Origin: Symsagittifera roscoffensis
Lineage: Eukaryota > Xenacoelomorpha > Acoela > Convolutidae
Direction of reading: 5' to 3'
NCBI RefSeq assembly: GCF_963678635.1
Contig: NC_087069.1
Coordinates: forward strand, 45,980,326-46,044,325
DNA length: 64,000 nt
This document shows positions 33,337 through 45,979 of the stretch, piece after piece (position 1 is the first letter of the stretch; each line of letters opens with the position of its first letter). The translations under genes were made by a program, and so were the position numbers. A model generated the notes under the pieces. The model saw only the letters and a program-made list of their open reading frames with translations. It ran no database searches and was not told the DNA's origin.

Positions 33337-35140
33337 TACATACATACATCCAGATATACATACGCTCATCATACATTTTACGCAATTTTTTGGGCCAAAC
33401 GGACCGTTTTTTAAACTTTAATTTCAACTTTTTCTATTGATTTAATAAAAATAACCCTAATCAATTTATTTTGACTTTTTAAAAAGCAAAAAATGATCAT
33501 ACAAAAATGGTCAAACTAATCCATCCATATAAAATCTTTACTTTTGACGAACTTTCAAATCGACGTGAATTACCCTTCATATAACCTTTTTATACCAATC
33601 TACATGTTGTATACAGGTTTGTCTGAATTGGTTCACGCTCAAGTAACATGGAAAAAATAATAGAAAATTTCCTTCAGTTGAGTTTTTTTGGCAGTGATGT
33701 TTATATGAAAAGAAACTACAAAAATCACTACCAAAAGTGAAAATTTCTTTCTTTTTCACCCGGTAGTTTTCAGAGGGCAGAATTTTAAAAGAAGCCTTTT
33801 AAAGTTAATAGTTTGCGGTAAACAACTCTGCTCGTGTGACTATAGATCACTAAAAACGCTTACAGAGATTTTTTGTGAGTTTAATTTCTGTACAATTTTT
33901 GGAGCAAAACTAAAATAACATATTTTTTGAAAGATTTATAAGGCTATAAGCGTAATCCACTGATAACCTTAAGCTGAATTCACATCGAATTGGATTAGAT
34001 TCAGGTGGAATTGAGTATCAATCAGAATCCATCAAATCGACGCACTGAAAATGATCTTTTTTTTCGAATAGATCGACTTAAACCGAGTATAAAAAACCAT
34101 TTCAGCTCCTAATGTGTACTTGATTCGCGTTAGATGATTGATTCAAGTTTTATTTAAATGCGGGATAGTCTAGTAAACTTTCTTCTTATATCACAGATTG
34201 CATAAAAGGGCAACTAAGTTACAAATCATTCAAAATCAGATAGAAACGATATCAGGGAACCAAGTCATTGAGCTTTCAGATTGTAAACGTTTCTTAAATG
34301 CGAATATAGACTCTATCGGTTAAATTTCAAAAAAGTTTTCGATTGCAATATTTTCCAGTTTTGCTGTCTTCATCAGATTTTGTCCAAAAATACGTTGGTT
34401 GCGAAATTTGAAAAAAAAGTTATACCATATTAATTTTGATGAAAATCTAAGCAACGTTTGTTCTCTCCATTGTTTTGTCTAATCTTGGCCATTTTTGAGA
34501 AAAAAATCCAGTTTTGTCTCCTGATAATTTAAATCAGCACTGTCTGCAAATTATGAAAACTAAATGTGTCTTTCAGAAAAAAACATGTTCGTCAGTATTC
34601 TTTGTTTTTTTTGTCAATGTTTTTTGACACCAATTGGAAAATTGGCTGTTTTTTTCATTTGATTCATTTTTTTGAGCCCACCTATTTCGGTACTTATTAG
34701 TTTCAAGCACTATTTGTTAAACTTGTCACGAGGCGACCTTCGTTGCCTCGCTCTTCACATGTTCTTTCTGCAGCTACCCTGCAGTTATCTGTTCATAATG
34801 TTATTGAAGGTCATTGAGCGGCCCATGTTGAATTTCACGCTAAGCATGGTCACTATTTTGTTTTTATACATCGTTGGCAGATGTATCTCTCTTCTCCATT
34901 TCTCGGTTAAAAGCTTATACCGAATAAAATAATAAATTGATACCGTGTATCTTAACTTAAACTCTTGTAATCAACTAATCAACCAATAACCGGTATACAT
35001 TTACTTAACAACCAAAAATTGAGTCGTTACTTCTCGGCAAATGTCAGAGCGCAGCCAGCATTTCCTGTGAACGAAGACAGGACTGACTTTTTAGGTATCC
35101 CTCCTTTTTGGGCAAAGCCATCTGTTAATCCGCCGTTCCT
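33337..35140. other. Intergenic stretch, no gene seen
   Basis: AT-rich; the ORF at 34672-34932 is hydrophobic but matches nothing known and is probably chance. I could not find a 5' LTR for the following Gypsy-type element in 34.9-35.14 kb. Confidence 0.45.
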
Positions 35141-36240
35141 ATGGGACCCATGGATAGGCTAATTTTTCTTAGCAGTCGGTTTAAAGGACAACATCAACCC
35201 CCACGACCTCTTCCTGCAGAGCCCTCGAAGATCATCGATGACCCTCCGCCAAAACCAGAAGCAGTCGTCACTGGAGGAGACGCAGCGGAGGCTAATGCTC
35301 GAGTTTTTTGAGACCAGGCAGCGGTTCGTAGAGTAAACGAGTTGAATGTAGAACTCAGAAGAAAAGGCCTCAGAATCAGCCAGAACTGGTTTTATCACGA
35401 GGCGGAGGCTCGCTTAAAGTCCCGTTTGTTCTTTTCGTTGAGAAATGAAGGCAAGAGGCGTTTTGCAGACTCAATTTTACTCACTGACATTAGCGCTACT
35501 TCATTCCGGGATTTTCATACTAGTTGTGAAACGCTGTTTAAAGTGGAACGGGATTAAACTGTTAAGCAAATAAAATTCTACAATACAAAATTCATGCTCG
35601 AAAATGATACTTTTTCTTCATTTTACGCTTGACTCAGTGCTCAAATTGCTCTGTGTAATTGGCCCAATGCTCGAGAGAGGGAACCACTTAAATATCTCTT
35701 CATTGGATGAATTCGAGATGTATATGTCGAGCACCAACTTATCAAAGCTAAAACAGATTTAGATAACACTCTCAAACTTGCGTTGCAATGTGAAATAGAG
35801 GCTAGCACATCAGCCCAATTTCAGAAGTTACTTCCTCATAACCAATATTCAAATACCATTTAAGTTAAACAAGAACCAAATTTCTAAATCCAGTCGTCTC
35901 GAGGAAAGCGGACTTATTGTCAAAATAATAAAAATCGTCAAAATACCCAAAGTAACCATTCTAATAAACCATGTTACTTCAGTCTAGATCATAGAAAATC
36001 TTGTCCAGCTCGGGAACTAATGTGTATACTCTGCAAGAAACGCAGTCACTTTGCTAAGTGTTCCAACTCGTCTAAACGAAGGGTGAACTTGGTTGAAGCA
36101 GAGAAGGAAGCGTCGGGTCATGCCATAGACTGTAACTTCATAAATGTCGATTACGATAGCAAACTGCAGTATGGTGTCTTACAGCTAGAAAGCGCAGTAC
36201 ATATTAACAGTATTGAGATCCTTAAATCAAACGGATTTTA
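35141..36240 (+). pseudogene. gag-like region with zinc knuckle
   Basis: From the ATG at 35141 the frame is readable with several stops. A Pro- and Glu-rich N-terminus is followed by a capsid-like block (RRFADSILLTDISATSFRDF near 35460-35520, then REPLKYLFI). A nucleocapsid stretch near 35980-36060 has a CysHis pattern CILCKKRSHFAKC, one residue short of the standard CX2CX4HX4C spacing. Downstream is an acidic linker to protease. It would package element RNA. Confidence 0.65.
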
Positions 36241-36692
36241 ATACAGGACGCCCAGTTTCGTTCCTCAATCAGTGGAATTTTGACCTTATGTTACAACGCA
36301 ACCCTTCTATCGAATTTCGAGACATCACGAGACATCCTAAACATACTATGTATGTTGGTTACAATAAACGCCCCATTTGCCTTCTCGGTTCGGTAAGAGG
36401 ATTCCTATTTCCTCCGATGGGTCTGGACTTGCATGAGAAGCTAGGTGTGGTAATAACCCAGATAAGGGCCGAACCTTTTAATCTGCTTGAAGATACGTCA
36501 CAAGATCAAATATCGGAAAACTGGAGCTCGTATTTTGCTCAACTATACGCTCATGTCTTCAACCGTCTAGGCAGATCCAAACATCACACAGCTTACACTA
36601 ACTTCAAATTTGTTCTCGTCCCTCGTCAATTTAAAGATAGTAAAATTGCGAACATATCTAGGATAGAGATGCGAAAGAAATCAAAACACTAG
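36213..36692 (+). pseudogene. Protease and start of RT, broken
   Basis: An open stretch of 159 codons begins with an aspartic-protease-like strand, FNTGRPVSFLNQ, where family members have D-T-G; the catalytic Asp is Asn here. The hydrophobic second half and the linker into RT (FVLVPRQF) follow. It ends in a frameshift before the RT fingers at 36700. Without the Asp the protease would be inactive. Confidence 0.6.
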
Positions 36693-37920
36693 TGGAACAG
36701 GGTCATATTGAAAAAATGTACAACAGATTACTTTACTGCGCCCATTGTGCTATCAGCTAAGAAGGATGGTTCAATCAAACTCGTTGGTAACGCAAAACCG
36801 ATGAAGGCGCACATCCTGAAAAACAAGTACCAGATGCCTAAGATACCTGCACTCATTGACTCAGTGGCGCACATTATCCCCAAAGATGAATCTGGTAAGG
36901 TATGGTTCACAACCATGGACTTGAAGTACGCTTTCAGTCAGCTGCCGTTGTCATCTCTTACAAGTAGTCATTGCAAATTCAAATCTTGTGCGGGAATGCT
37001 AATGGGACGTACAGAATCAAAACTGGCTTTTATGGCTTAACCGATATGCCGACCGAATTCCAGAAGGCAATGGATTGTACATTACAATGATTAGACGGTA
37101 TCATTTGTAATCTAAACGATATTTTGGTAGTAACGAAAGGGGTTATTCAGGATCATAATGCACTTTTAGAGACGGCGATGCAGAGGCCTGATGCAAAAGG
37201 TTGGGCTCTCAGACTCAGTAAGTGAGAATTTTTGGTTAACCAATTAACTTGGTTAGAGTATGAAATTAATGAGGACGGTTACTCTCCCAGATTCTCGAAG
37301 ATTGATGAGATTCAGTCACTCAAACCTCCCAAAACCTTAAAACAGCTACGGTCGTTTATGGGATCATTAAACCACCTGCAAAGGTTTATCCTTGATTTGC
37401 ATACTCATACAGTACACTTTTGACAATCACTAAAGGCTTGTAACAAACAATCGTTTGCTTGGGGAGAAGAGCAAGTAGGCGCCTTCAAAAACATCATCAA
37501 TCTGGTGGCCAAAATTCTAAGCCTCTTTCACTAACATTCCTCTAAGAAGTCAAGGATAAAATGTGACGCTAGTCATAATGGGTTAGGGGCTTGCCTCGAG
37601 CAGGAGATCGAACCAGGAGTTTGGGCACCAACCGCTTTTGCCTCGGGTTTCCTTAAAAATGCGCAGGCGAAGTTTCGTACTAACGAGTTGAAATTGTTAG
37701 CGGTTGTTTGGGCTTGCAAACTTTTTCGAACATATTTGATAGGAAATCGTTTTCAGGTATTAACTGATCATAAAGCCATCATCTCTGCGTTAAATGAAAA
37801 TTTTAATAGTAATCTTTCTAGATAGGCAGATAGGGATAATACCCGTCAATTTCGAGGTTATTCTTGTTCCTGGGGATACGTTAACTATTGTCAATTACCT
37901 ATCTCGTTACCCTATGTTTT
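36645..37920 (+). pseudogene. RT and RNase H, first copy
   Basis: RT fingers read APIVLSAKKDGSIKL; motif A is FTTMDLKYAFSQLPL; the catalytic box is changed to NLNDILVV, keeping only one Asp of the usual YxDD. Connection: FMGSLNHLQRF. RNase H: KCDASHNGLGACLEQ, NELKLLAVVWA and VLTDHKAI. In-frame stops at about 37088, 37223, 37422, 37531 and 37822 break it. All five also occur in the second copy. Confidence 0.8.
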
Positions 37921-38674
37921 CGGCTCCTCAACCTTCTCAGGGCTGGTGATGAGCTTTTTGTTATCAAGTCGATCGAGGTTTTCAAGAAGGCCGTAGCTTT
38001 AATCAATTCCTCTAGTATATCCCAGTTAAGGTCTGGTTGTTGTTTTCCTTCGCAAGAGGGCGTCGATTTCGAAACCCAAGTATTGTCATCTACTCTCGTC
38101 TCAGCGTTCTCCGGTAAGGGGGCGTCGTAAGAAACACTCAGAATTCCGACCAATTGCATCGCGTTATACAAATTTGTGAATCAAATTTCTCATCAATAGA
38201 GGGCGTCGAATTATATTCGGAGTTAACCAATCAAACACCCGTATGCTAATTAGAAGGAGTAATCCAGGTATTTTCACTCGAAATCATTGTCTCCGACTTA
38301 AATCAATACAAAATAGTCGCTTCTTTATGCTCTCTAAAATGAACAAAAACTCTCATTCTAATCTCTTAAATCGAAATTCTCTCATTTGGAATCAACCGCA
38401 GGATACTGGAAATGACCTTGACTCGAATGATATTAGAAATTTAGCTTTTACATTGCAATCTTGTGTTAGTAGAGTTAATTCAATTCAAAGTGGATCTGAT
38501 AATTGTTGGGTTCAATTTAGCTTGGCAAATGATCTCTTAATAGCCTTTCAACTAGACTTAAAAAAATAGTCACAGAGCAATCTGATAGTAATAGGAACGT
38601 ATCATGAGAACCAAGTCTGCTAAAAGGTATGAACGGACGGGTAACTTTTTTGGCTTACCGGAGGTGACTTTCTG
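36645..38674 (+). repeat. Tandem duplication of pol, unit 1
   Basis: The unit starts at AAAATTGCGAACATATC and ends with GGTGACTTTCTGGT, which runs straight into the next AAAATTGCG. Its 3' part (37921-38128) is missing from unit 2. Confidence 0.9.
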
Positions 38675-39958
38675 GTAAAATTGCGAACATATCTAGGATA
38701 GAGTTGCGAAAGAAATCAAAACACTAGTGGCACAGGGTCATATTGAAAAAGTGTACAACAGATTACTTTATTGCGCCCATTGTGCTATCAGCTAAGAAGG
38801 ATGGTTCAATCAAACTCGTTGGTAACGCAAAACCGATGAAGGCGCACATCCTGAAAAACAAGTACCAGATGCCTAAGATACCTGGACTCATTGACTCAGT
38901 GGCGCACATTATCACCAAAGATGAACCTGGTAAGGTATGGTTCACAACCATGGACTTGAAGTACGCTGTCAGTCAGCTGCCGTTGTCATCTCTTACAAGT
39001 AGTCATTGCAAATTCAAATCTTGTGCGGGAATGCTACTGGGACGTACAGAATCAAAACTGGCTTTTATGGCTTAACCGATATGCCGACCGAACTCCAGAA
39101 GGCAATGGATTGTACATCACAATGATTAGACGGTGTCATTTGTAATCTAAACGAAATTTTGGTAGTCACGAAAGGGGTTAATCAGGATCATAATGCACTT
39201 TTAGAGACGGTGATGCAGAGGCTTGATGCAAAAGGCTGGTCTCTAAGACTCAGTAAGTGAGAATTTCTAGTTAACCAATTAACTTGGTTAGAGTATGAAA
39301 TTAATGAGGACGGTTACTCTCCCAGATTCTCGAAGATTGATGAGATTCAGTCACTCAAACCTCCCAAAACCTTAAAACAGCTACGGTCGTTTATGGGATC
39401 ATTAAACCACCTGCAAAGGTTTATCCTTGATTTGCATACTCATACAGTACACTTTTGACAATCACTAAAGGCTTGTAACAAACAATCGTTTGCTTGGGGA
39501 GAAGAGCAAGTAGGCGCCTTCAAAAACATCATCAATCTGGTGGCCAAAATTCCAAGCCTCTTTCACTAACATTCCTCTAAGAAGTCAAGGATAAAATGTG
39601 ACGCTAGTCATAATGGGTTAGGGGCTTGCCTCGAGCAGGAGATCGAACCAGGAGTTTGGGCACCAACCGCTTTTGCCTCGGGTTTCCTTAATAATGCGGA
39701 GGCGAAGTTTTGTACTAAGGAGTTGGAATTGTTAGCGGTTGTTTGGGCTTGCAAACTTTTTCGAACATTTTTGATAGGAAATCATTGTCAGGTATTAACT
39801 GATCATAAAACCATCATCTCTGCGTTAAATGAAAATTTTAATAGTAATCTTTCTAGATAGGCAGATAGGGATAATACCCGTCAATTTCGAGGTTATTCTT
39901 GTTCCTGGGGATACGTTAACTATTGTCAATTACCTATCTCGTTACCCTATGTTTTCGT
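38675..39958 (+). pseudogene. RT and RNase H, second copy
   Basis: Same motif order as the first copy: APIVLSAKKDGSIKL, MDLKYAVSQLPL, NLNEILVV, FMGSLNHLQRF, KCDASHNGLGACLEQ, VLTDHKTI. Here the remaining RT-box Asp is also changed (Asp to Glu). The stops of copy 1 are all present. Confidence 0.8.
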
Positions 39959-40483
39959 ATTAAACACTCAGAAATCCGACCAATTGCATCGCGTTATACA
40001 AATATGTGAACCAAATTTCTCATCGATAGAGGGCGTCGAATTATGCTCGGAGTTAACCAATCAAAGACCAGTATGCTAATTAAAAGGAGTAATCCAGATA
40101 TTTTCACTCGAAATCATTGTCTCCGACTTAAATCAATTTAGAGTAGTCGCTTCTTTAAAAACTCTCATTCTAATCTCTTAAATCGAAGTTCTCCCATTTG
40201 GAATCAACCGCCGGATACTGGAAATGACCTTGACTCGAAAGATGATAGAGATTTAGCTTTTACATTGCAACCTTGTGTTAGTAGAGTTAATTCAAAGTGG
40301 ATCTGATAATTATTGGGTTCAATTTAGCTTGGCAAATGATCTATTAATAGCCTTTCAACTAGACTTAAAAAAAGTAGTCACAGAGCAATCTGATAGTAAT
40401 AGGAACGTAGCATAAGAACTAAGTCTCCTAAAAGGTATGAACGGACGAGTAACTTTTTTGGCTTCCCGGAGGTGACTTTCTGG
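38675..40483 (+). repeat. Tandem duplication of pol, unit 2
   Basis: This is nearly identical to unit 1, about 1.81 kb against 2.03 kb because of a deletion of about 205 bases after ACCCTATGTTTTCG (39959). It ends with the same GGTGACTTTCTGGT, followed by unique sequence. Confidence 0.9.
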
Positions 40484-41529
40484 TTTGTTTGACCCCTAAT
40501 AGACGAATTACCTAACCCTGATATCTAGAAGGTCGGGGTTGGAACAGAATACAGATAGAATTTTTAGATGCTTGGAATGAGGTAGCTACCCATGAAAAGG
40601 GCCTCCCCCTACCCTTGGGAGGTCGGAAAGTTAACGGGATAATTAAAACAAAGACCTTGGGAGGGTCACTCAGTAAACATAGCATGGTTTGGAGGTTGAA
40701 TTGAATTCGAAGGCTGAAGTCACGGATGTCAGGAATTAGTTGAGTAGAATCATTTGACATTGTTTGCTGGGTCAAACTGTGACACCTACCGCATACCGGG
40801 TTTCTAAAAAGCGTGAAAAGATTGATAAAAGAAACCTAAGTTGGCACTGGCAGAATTGAAAGGGAGAGGGATATAGCCTTAAAACATAAGCGGACGGGTG
40901 ATATAAGCGGAATTCAAGACTGATCGGGAATGGCGTGACTTAACTAAAACTGAATGTAAAGAAAGGTAAAGAACTGGAGGTTACCGGAGAGCATGTAAGA
41001 GTCAGAGTAGTTGTTAGCTACTATTAAGAGTAATTGGTTCTCAGTCAGAGAAGAGAGCAATTGATACTGAAAGAGAGTATAGTTGGTTCTCAGTTAGTTA
41101 GAGAGAACAATTATTGCTAGATAATCAGGTGATTGGTTCTCGGAGTAAGAGACTAGTAGATAGTTAGTTCTCATCAGATGCTCTTTAAAGAGAGAACAGT
41201 TTAGTGTAAGTGGAGTTAGTTAGAAGTTAATTGCAAGTAGAAAATTGTGATGACAAATCGCGGTCTCTTTCCTTTTGATTTGATTATTAGAATATATCCT
41301 GGCCTTTCAGAGCCTTCTGTAATTGGACATATAATCATATAAATTATTTTAGCATTGCAAATTCATGGCATTGTTTTGGGTAGACGGGACAAGACAGCCA
41401 AAAAGCAATGCACAGAGAGGGCAAGCAACTTAAGATGTTCACTTTTCTTGCAAGAAAGTGGTAAGATAGGAAAGTTCCTACACATGTTTTTTTCGTTGTC
41501 AATTTTTTCACTATTTATAATCAGTTAAC

Positions 41530-41766
41530 ATGCAATCTGGGCTCTTTTCCATTCCCCCACCTTTCTTAAAATATCAGTTTTCATGTTTTTGTACCTTATA
41601 TTACGGCTAAATGCGTGATGTTACGATGTAAATTATGAAAAACAAATCTGTTCATAGTTGTCAGTTTGTTCACCATCCCAAATTTTATTTCAATATGACA
41701 ACGTTAATTAAGCTTTTAAAAAATTGAATTTGAAAGGGGAAAACTGGAAAAGAGCTGCAATCTGCT
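41530..41766. mobile_element. Short inverted-repeat element (MITE-like)
   Basis: TGCAATCTGGGCTCTTTTCC at the left faces GGAAAAGAGCTGCAATCTGC at the right. The inner 150 bases (ATGACAACGTTAA, GAAAAACAAA) also occur at 53580-53745 and, more loosely, at 45360-45510. Confidence 0.5.
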
Positions 41767-42031
41767 GTCTTTATGCATATGTTACTTGCCAAAATTACTT
41801 AACCAATACAAATAAAACACATTTTAAAGTGCAAAAAACATTTGTAAAAACTTCTTACATAAGTACAATTATTAAATTTGTACTATATAAGTTTACGTAA
41901 AAAGCTGAAAAATTAAATATTGATCGTTTTTTGTGATTAAAAAATTTCTTTCGCCTTTTTCGCCTTTTCTTTCGCCTATTATGAATCATTTGTTTTTCGT
42001 ACTTCACTTTTCGTCGTAAATTCACGTGTTT

Positions 42032-42437
42032 CAGTGGCGGCATTAGGGGGGCTTCGGGCGGGGAGGGGGCGTTTGGGGGCTGGAGGGGACGCCCTCTCCC
42101 TCAGGCATTCGAACCTGTGCCAACCAAAGGGTAATTCATTTTTTTATGACGTCCATTTTTGGCTGACCAAATCTAAGAAATTTTCTTAGGGCGCTTTGGG
42201 TGCTAATATATACTAATTACGAAGAGGGACCGCAAAAATATGCAAAAAGTGCCCAAAAACAGCAGTTTTGACCTGTTTTTTTTTCTTCAAAACTTGGCTG
42301 CTTCAGTATAAATATTAAGAAAATATACTGTTCTGAGATCGCTCAAAAATCTATTTGGTTGACCTAAAAAGAGATCGACCAAAATTTCAATTTGTTTTCG
42401 AAAATCCCCCCTCAAGAAAATCCTTCATCCGCCCCTG
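42032..42437 (+). mobile_element. hAT-like non-autonomous element
   Basis: The ends are CAGTGGCGG and CCGCCCCTG, the usual hAT style of terminal repeat, with G-rich then AT-rich inside. It is homologous to 33040-33336 (reverse) and 54560-54983. A clear 8-base target duplication is not visible. No transposase. Confidence 0.55.
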
Positions 42438-42602
42438 AACATTTAGCTAAAATAAACGGAAAGCGACACAGGAAATGGAAAAATTTGAAAATGTGGGGGA
42501 GTGTAAAGAGCCGGATTTTTTTTTTCATATAACTATATCAAGAGTAACTCAAAAAAACTGCTTTGGAAAAAAGTGTTTTCAAATTATTTTGAGCCTTAAG
42601 GT

Positions 42603-43201
42603 TACCTGGGTTGACAAAAATAGCTTATCATACTATTTCATTTTATGAAAAAAAAACGTATCATATTATTTCATACTATTTCATAGACCAAAACAAATAC
42701 TATGAAAATAGCATGTTAAGCATTTTATCAATGCTATGAAATATTAGGATAGGCATTTTTCCGGATCTTTTTCCTTCCCCCCCACCTGCAAATTTTTACA
42801 TGTAAATTTGTTGACCACATTGTCGGATTGTTATGAAAACCTACATGCAGACTAATAAGGCCACGACAAACATATTTGGTCTTCATACTCAGCCTCGTAA
42901 AACCACTCGTTACATTAATATCTTGCAGCTCGTGTGAGGTGGGGGAAAAGGAAAAAAGCCATTTTTCCATATTAAGGAACTGTATGATAACATCTTTTTG
43001 ACCAAAATTGTAATAATGTTTTTATTGAGCAGAAAGATTCAAAAGAAGGAAATAGAACATAAGTCTCTAAAAACATCTCTAAAAACGTTCAATACAGATT
43101 TTAATTTTTGTAAACAATTGTATGATAAGCATTTTTTCCATAGTCGCCATATATCAAATTGTATAATAAGCTATTTTATTTTATGAACGTCAACCCGGGT
43201 A
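42603..43201. mobile_element. TA-flanked MITE
   Basis: TA, CCTGGGTTGAC ... GTCAACCCGGG, TA. Inside are many copies of CATACTATTTCAT, TTATCATA and relatives in both orientations. The TA duplication fits Tc1/mariner-type insertion. The same ends occur at 56023-56967 and 20340. No coding region. Confidence 0.7.
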
Positions 43202-44000
43202 ACCTGATCTTTGCTAAGAAACAGGGTTTAATGAAAACCTTTTTGTTCTGTTTTTCGATACGAAAGTAACGGAATATTTGTGCAAATTTCGACTTTTGAA
43301 CAAGCCACTCTTGACGGAATTTTTATATCATTTTATATCATTCGGTAGGTATTGTTGTCCTGAGCTCAACTTTGAAAAGATATTTTACCTGTGATTGGTT
43401 TTCGTAAAGTTACGTGGGGTTTAAAGATTGCCATTTTGGCCAATTTGGGACAATTAACGAGCATTATATTTCGCGCTATAAACGCGTAACCGGAGAGTTA
43501 ATCCGTCTTAGAAATCGTTCCAAATTGGTTGAAAGAAGCTTATTTGCCTGAATTGATTGTTTACAAGGAGCGAAATGTATCCTTTTGTACCTTATATAGC
43601 GTGTGGGGGGGGGGGGGGATGATTTTCATTTAAAATAGTTCAAATTTTAGAAAAAAAATTTCATTTTGTTTTATTTCATTAAATTTTTTAATGTTATTAC
43701 AGCTCCATAAACCTTAAAAGGCAGTCGGAACATTCAGGGCTTCGCCCTGATACGGGCAGTCTTGTTTTCTTTTATAGAAAGTAAAAAAGGATTTAACTCG
43801 TTCGATTTATCTTAGGAACTTAGTTTCTTCAATTTAAGTAAACATTAAAAAGTGATGTATAATGTTCTACATATCAATGTCCAAATACGTTAAAATTAAT
43901 CACCATTTTCATTTCTGTCAGTAAATAGTAAAAGTTTTCCTAGTTTTAGCTCAGTATGGTTAGTTCAGTTATAAGTACATTTTTAATGAAAGTTTGTTGT
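43202..44000. other. Intergenic stretch, no gene seen
   Basis: Contains a G run at 43606-43619 and a perfect 7-base-pair hairpin TCAGGGCTTCGCCCTGA at 43736-43752. No ORF of note. Confidence 0.45.
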
Positions 44001-44879
44001 TTATTTTTGCCCCAGTCCCAGCGTACATATCGTCACTTTTTTGTGTGTTCCAATTCCATTGCAGCTGACATCGCTGATGTGCTTGTCTTTGAAGATACCT
44101 TTTGACAAACAAGTTTCTTGGGGACTTCCTTTGTTATGGTTGAAAGCATATATGAGATTTTTCCATACTTCGGGCATTTCAGCTCCCGAGTAGATCGAAC
44201 CCCAGAACCATGTAGAATCACCGACCTCAATATCCGTCTCTTTAACAACCAGTTCCAACATAGCATAGCCTAGCCAATACATGTTTTTCCCGATTTTAGG
44301 CGCAAAAAACTGTTCAACCAAATCGGTTTCGTCAGTAGTAGCCGGCGTGAACACTTCTGCACTTCTGAAACAGAACATAACATAGAGTCAATAGGACAAA
44401 ACAAACAATAACTGGAAGAAAAATAAACATATAAATAATGCTTTTACATCAAGACAATCCCGACCGAGATTAATTATTTCAGGGACTAAAAAACCCTGCC
44501 CAGATTTTTCGGTAGCGGCGTAAAACCCGCGCGACCTTGAATAAAGTGTTTTATTAATGAATAAAGGCTTCTCCGCACTTGATTAAAGCATTTTACTAGG
44601 TCAAAAAAGCAAGGCAAAAGTTCTCTGACGAAAAGTAAAGATTCAAATTTTATGATTGAAAAATATTAACTTCTCAGAGCAATTAGCCACTGCATTCGTA
44701 AGATACGGCATGCTTTCATCAATCATTCCGTAGCATTTATTGTCCAGTCCTGGAATTTTGTAGAAACCAGATGGACACGGCTCACATATTTCTTCAACGT
44801 CGTCAATTGTCAAGGACAGAACCGATTCGATTTGGCAGAAGACAAAGAAAACAGAAAACAAAGTTTGACTTAATTTCAT
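44001..44879 (-). CDS. Secreted C-type lectin domain protein, two exons
   Basis: Exon 1 is 44671-44879 and exon 2 is 44001-44364; the 306-base intron has GT at 44670 and TTTCAG ending at 44365. Joined they give 190 residues in one frame. Residues 1-23 are a signal peptide (FSVFFVFCQIESVLSLT). A single C-type lectin-like domain follows: CPSGFYKI, CYG, then YWLGYA and STWFWGS, and the last cysteines in CLSK, SDVSCNG and TICTLG. The canonical EPN/QPD and WND calcium-binding motifs are not seen, so sugar binding is uncertain. It is probably extracellular, with a recognition or adhesion role. The downstream stop (44001-44003) closes the gene. There is no close neighbour of related function. Confidence 0.75.
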
Positions 44880-45979
44880 TTCTCCAAAAAAAAATTGTTC
44901 AGATGAAAAATATTTATTTGAGAAAAAATAAATAAAAAATTAAATTGCACAATGAATAAAATATATTGAGATTTTCGCGCCATTTTAGAAAAATATGAAA
45001 ATTGCGGTTTTTCAGTATTTGTTACCGCACTTTTTTTAAGTCCAAAACTAATTTCGCACGATCTCAATTGCGTTCAAATGAACCTAATGCATAAACAAAG
45101 GGTGTCAAAAAAAACAAAAAATTGAAGTGTTCAAACAATTAAGTTTGACAATGAAACCTAAAAAACGTGTAAATATCGCAAACGCTCAAAAACCAGCCTG
45201 AATGTGAATAAAACAAAGATATAGACAGGCAAAAAGTGGGCCACTATTTTTACGGCTAGTGTCATGACTGTACCTTTTGTTTTTACCATAGGCCACCTGA
45301 TCAACAATGACCGGTCAACTTTTGACAATTTTTAACTTTCCCCCCAGCCCACAGATCCATTTTCATCAGTTTTGTTTTTACTATTGCATGCACTTAGGGA
45401 CATTAATAATTTTGTATCCACGCGGTTTTCATTACATTACGACAACATTAAATTGATTTCAAAAATAATATTGAAATGTTGGTAAAAAGTGGAGAAGAGC
45501 CCAAATACTCCTACTTTACATTCTTTTTCTCTAGTTTGCATTGTAAAGTCTACCCATTAAAGTAAACAGAATTGCAAATTGACTACAAAAGTTGTTGTTT
45601 TTGACTATCTAAACTCTCTTGTTCACCCTTCCAAAAATGCCTTATTTAAAGTGTTTCAATTGCTTTTTTCGTTGATATTAATTTCCACAATTTCATGCCC
45701 ACATTCGAAAACCTGATGTTTGTTAACTCAGTTTTATAACAGTTTAACTTTTTGCTACAATGTCGTGACTACAATAGAAACAAAAATCAAAAAACCAACA
45801 AAACTGTCACTCATGAGTTTCAAAAAGTTGATTTTTTTTAAATTTTCTTAACTGCAATGAAGCGTGTCAGTGTGAACAAGTGAACAAAAGTTTACAAGAG
45901 TTTGTTGCACTTTGCTGGCTACTATGTACTTATTTCTAATGTTAACGTGAAACAATAATTTAAAATTGGGTTTAAAATG
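44880..45979. other. Intergenic stretch, no gene seen
   Basis: AT-rich. 45360-45510 is a worn copy of the repeat found at 41600 and 53600. The promoter of the lectin gene should lie at the left end of this stretch; no clear TATA box is seen. Confidence 0.4.

Larger units (their letters stand above)
35141..41230 (+). mobile_element. Degenerate Ty3/Gypsy-type element with duplicated pol
   Basis: On the plus strand the order is gag-like, zinc knuckle, protease, RT, RNase H, a non-coding tail, then the RT-to-tail segment again. The tail near 41000-41230 has four spaced copies of TTGGTTCTC or a close variant and may be LTR sequence, but no partner LTR is seen on the left. No integrase is recognised. 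All frames are interrupted. Confidence 0.8.

Noticed and set aside
34672-34932. Hydrophobic ORF of 86 codons
   Set aside because: No signal or motif, isolated in repeat-rich DNA.
40780-41230. LTR for the Gypsy-type element
   Set aside because: Repeated TTGGTTCTC and TGTGACAC look LTR-like, but no matching copy exists on the left side, so I do not call LTR bounds.
43736-43752. Perfect GC-rich hairpin
   Set aside because: Looks like a bacterial terminator, but the surroundings are clearly eukaryotic and no gene ends nearby.
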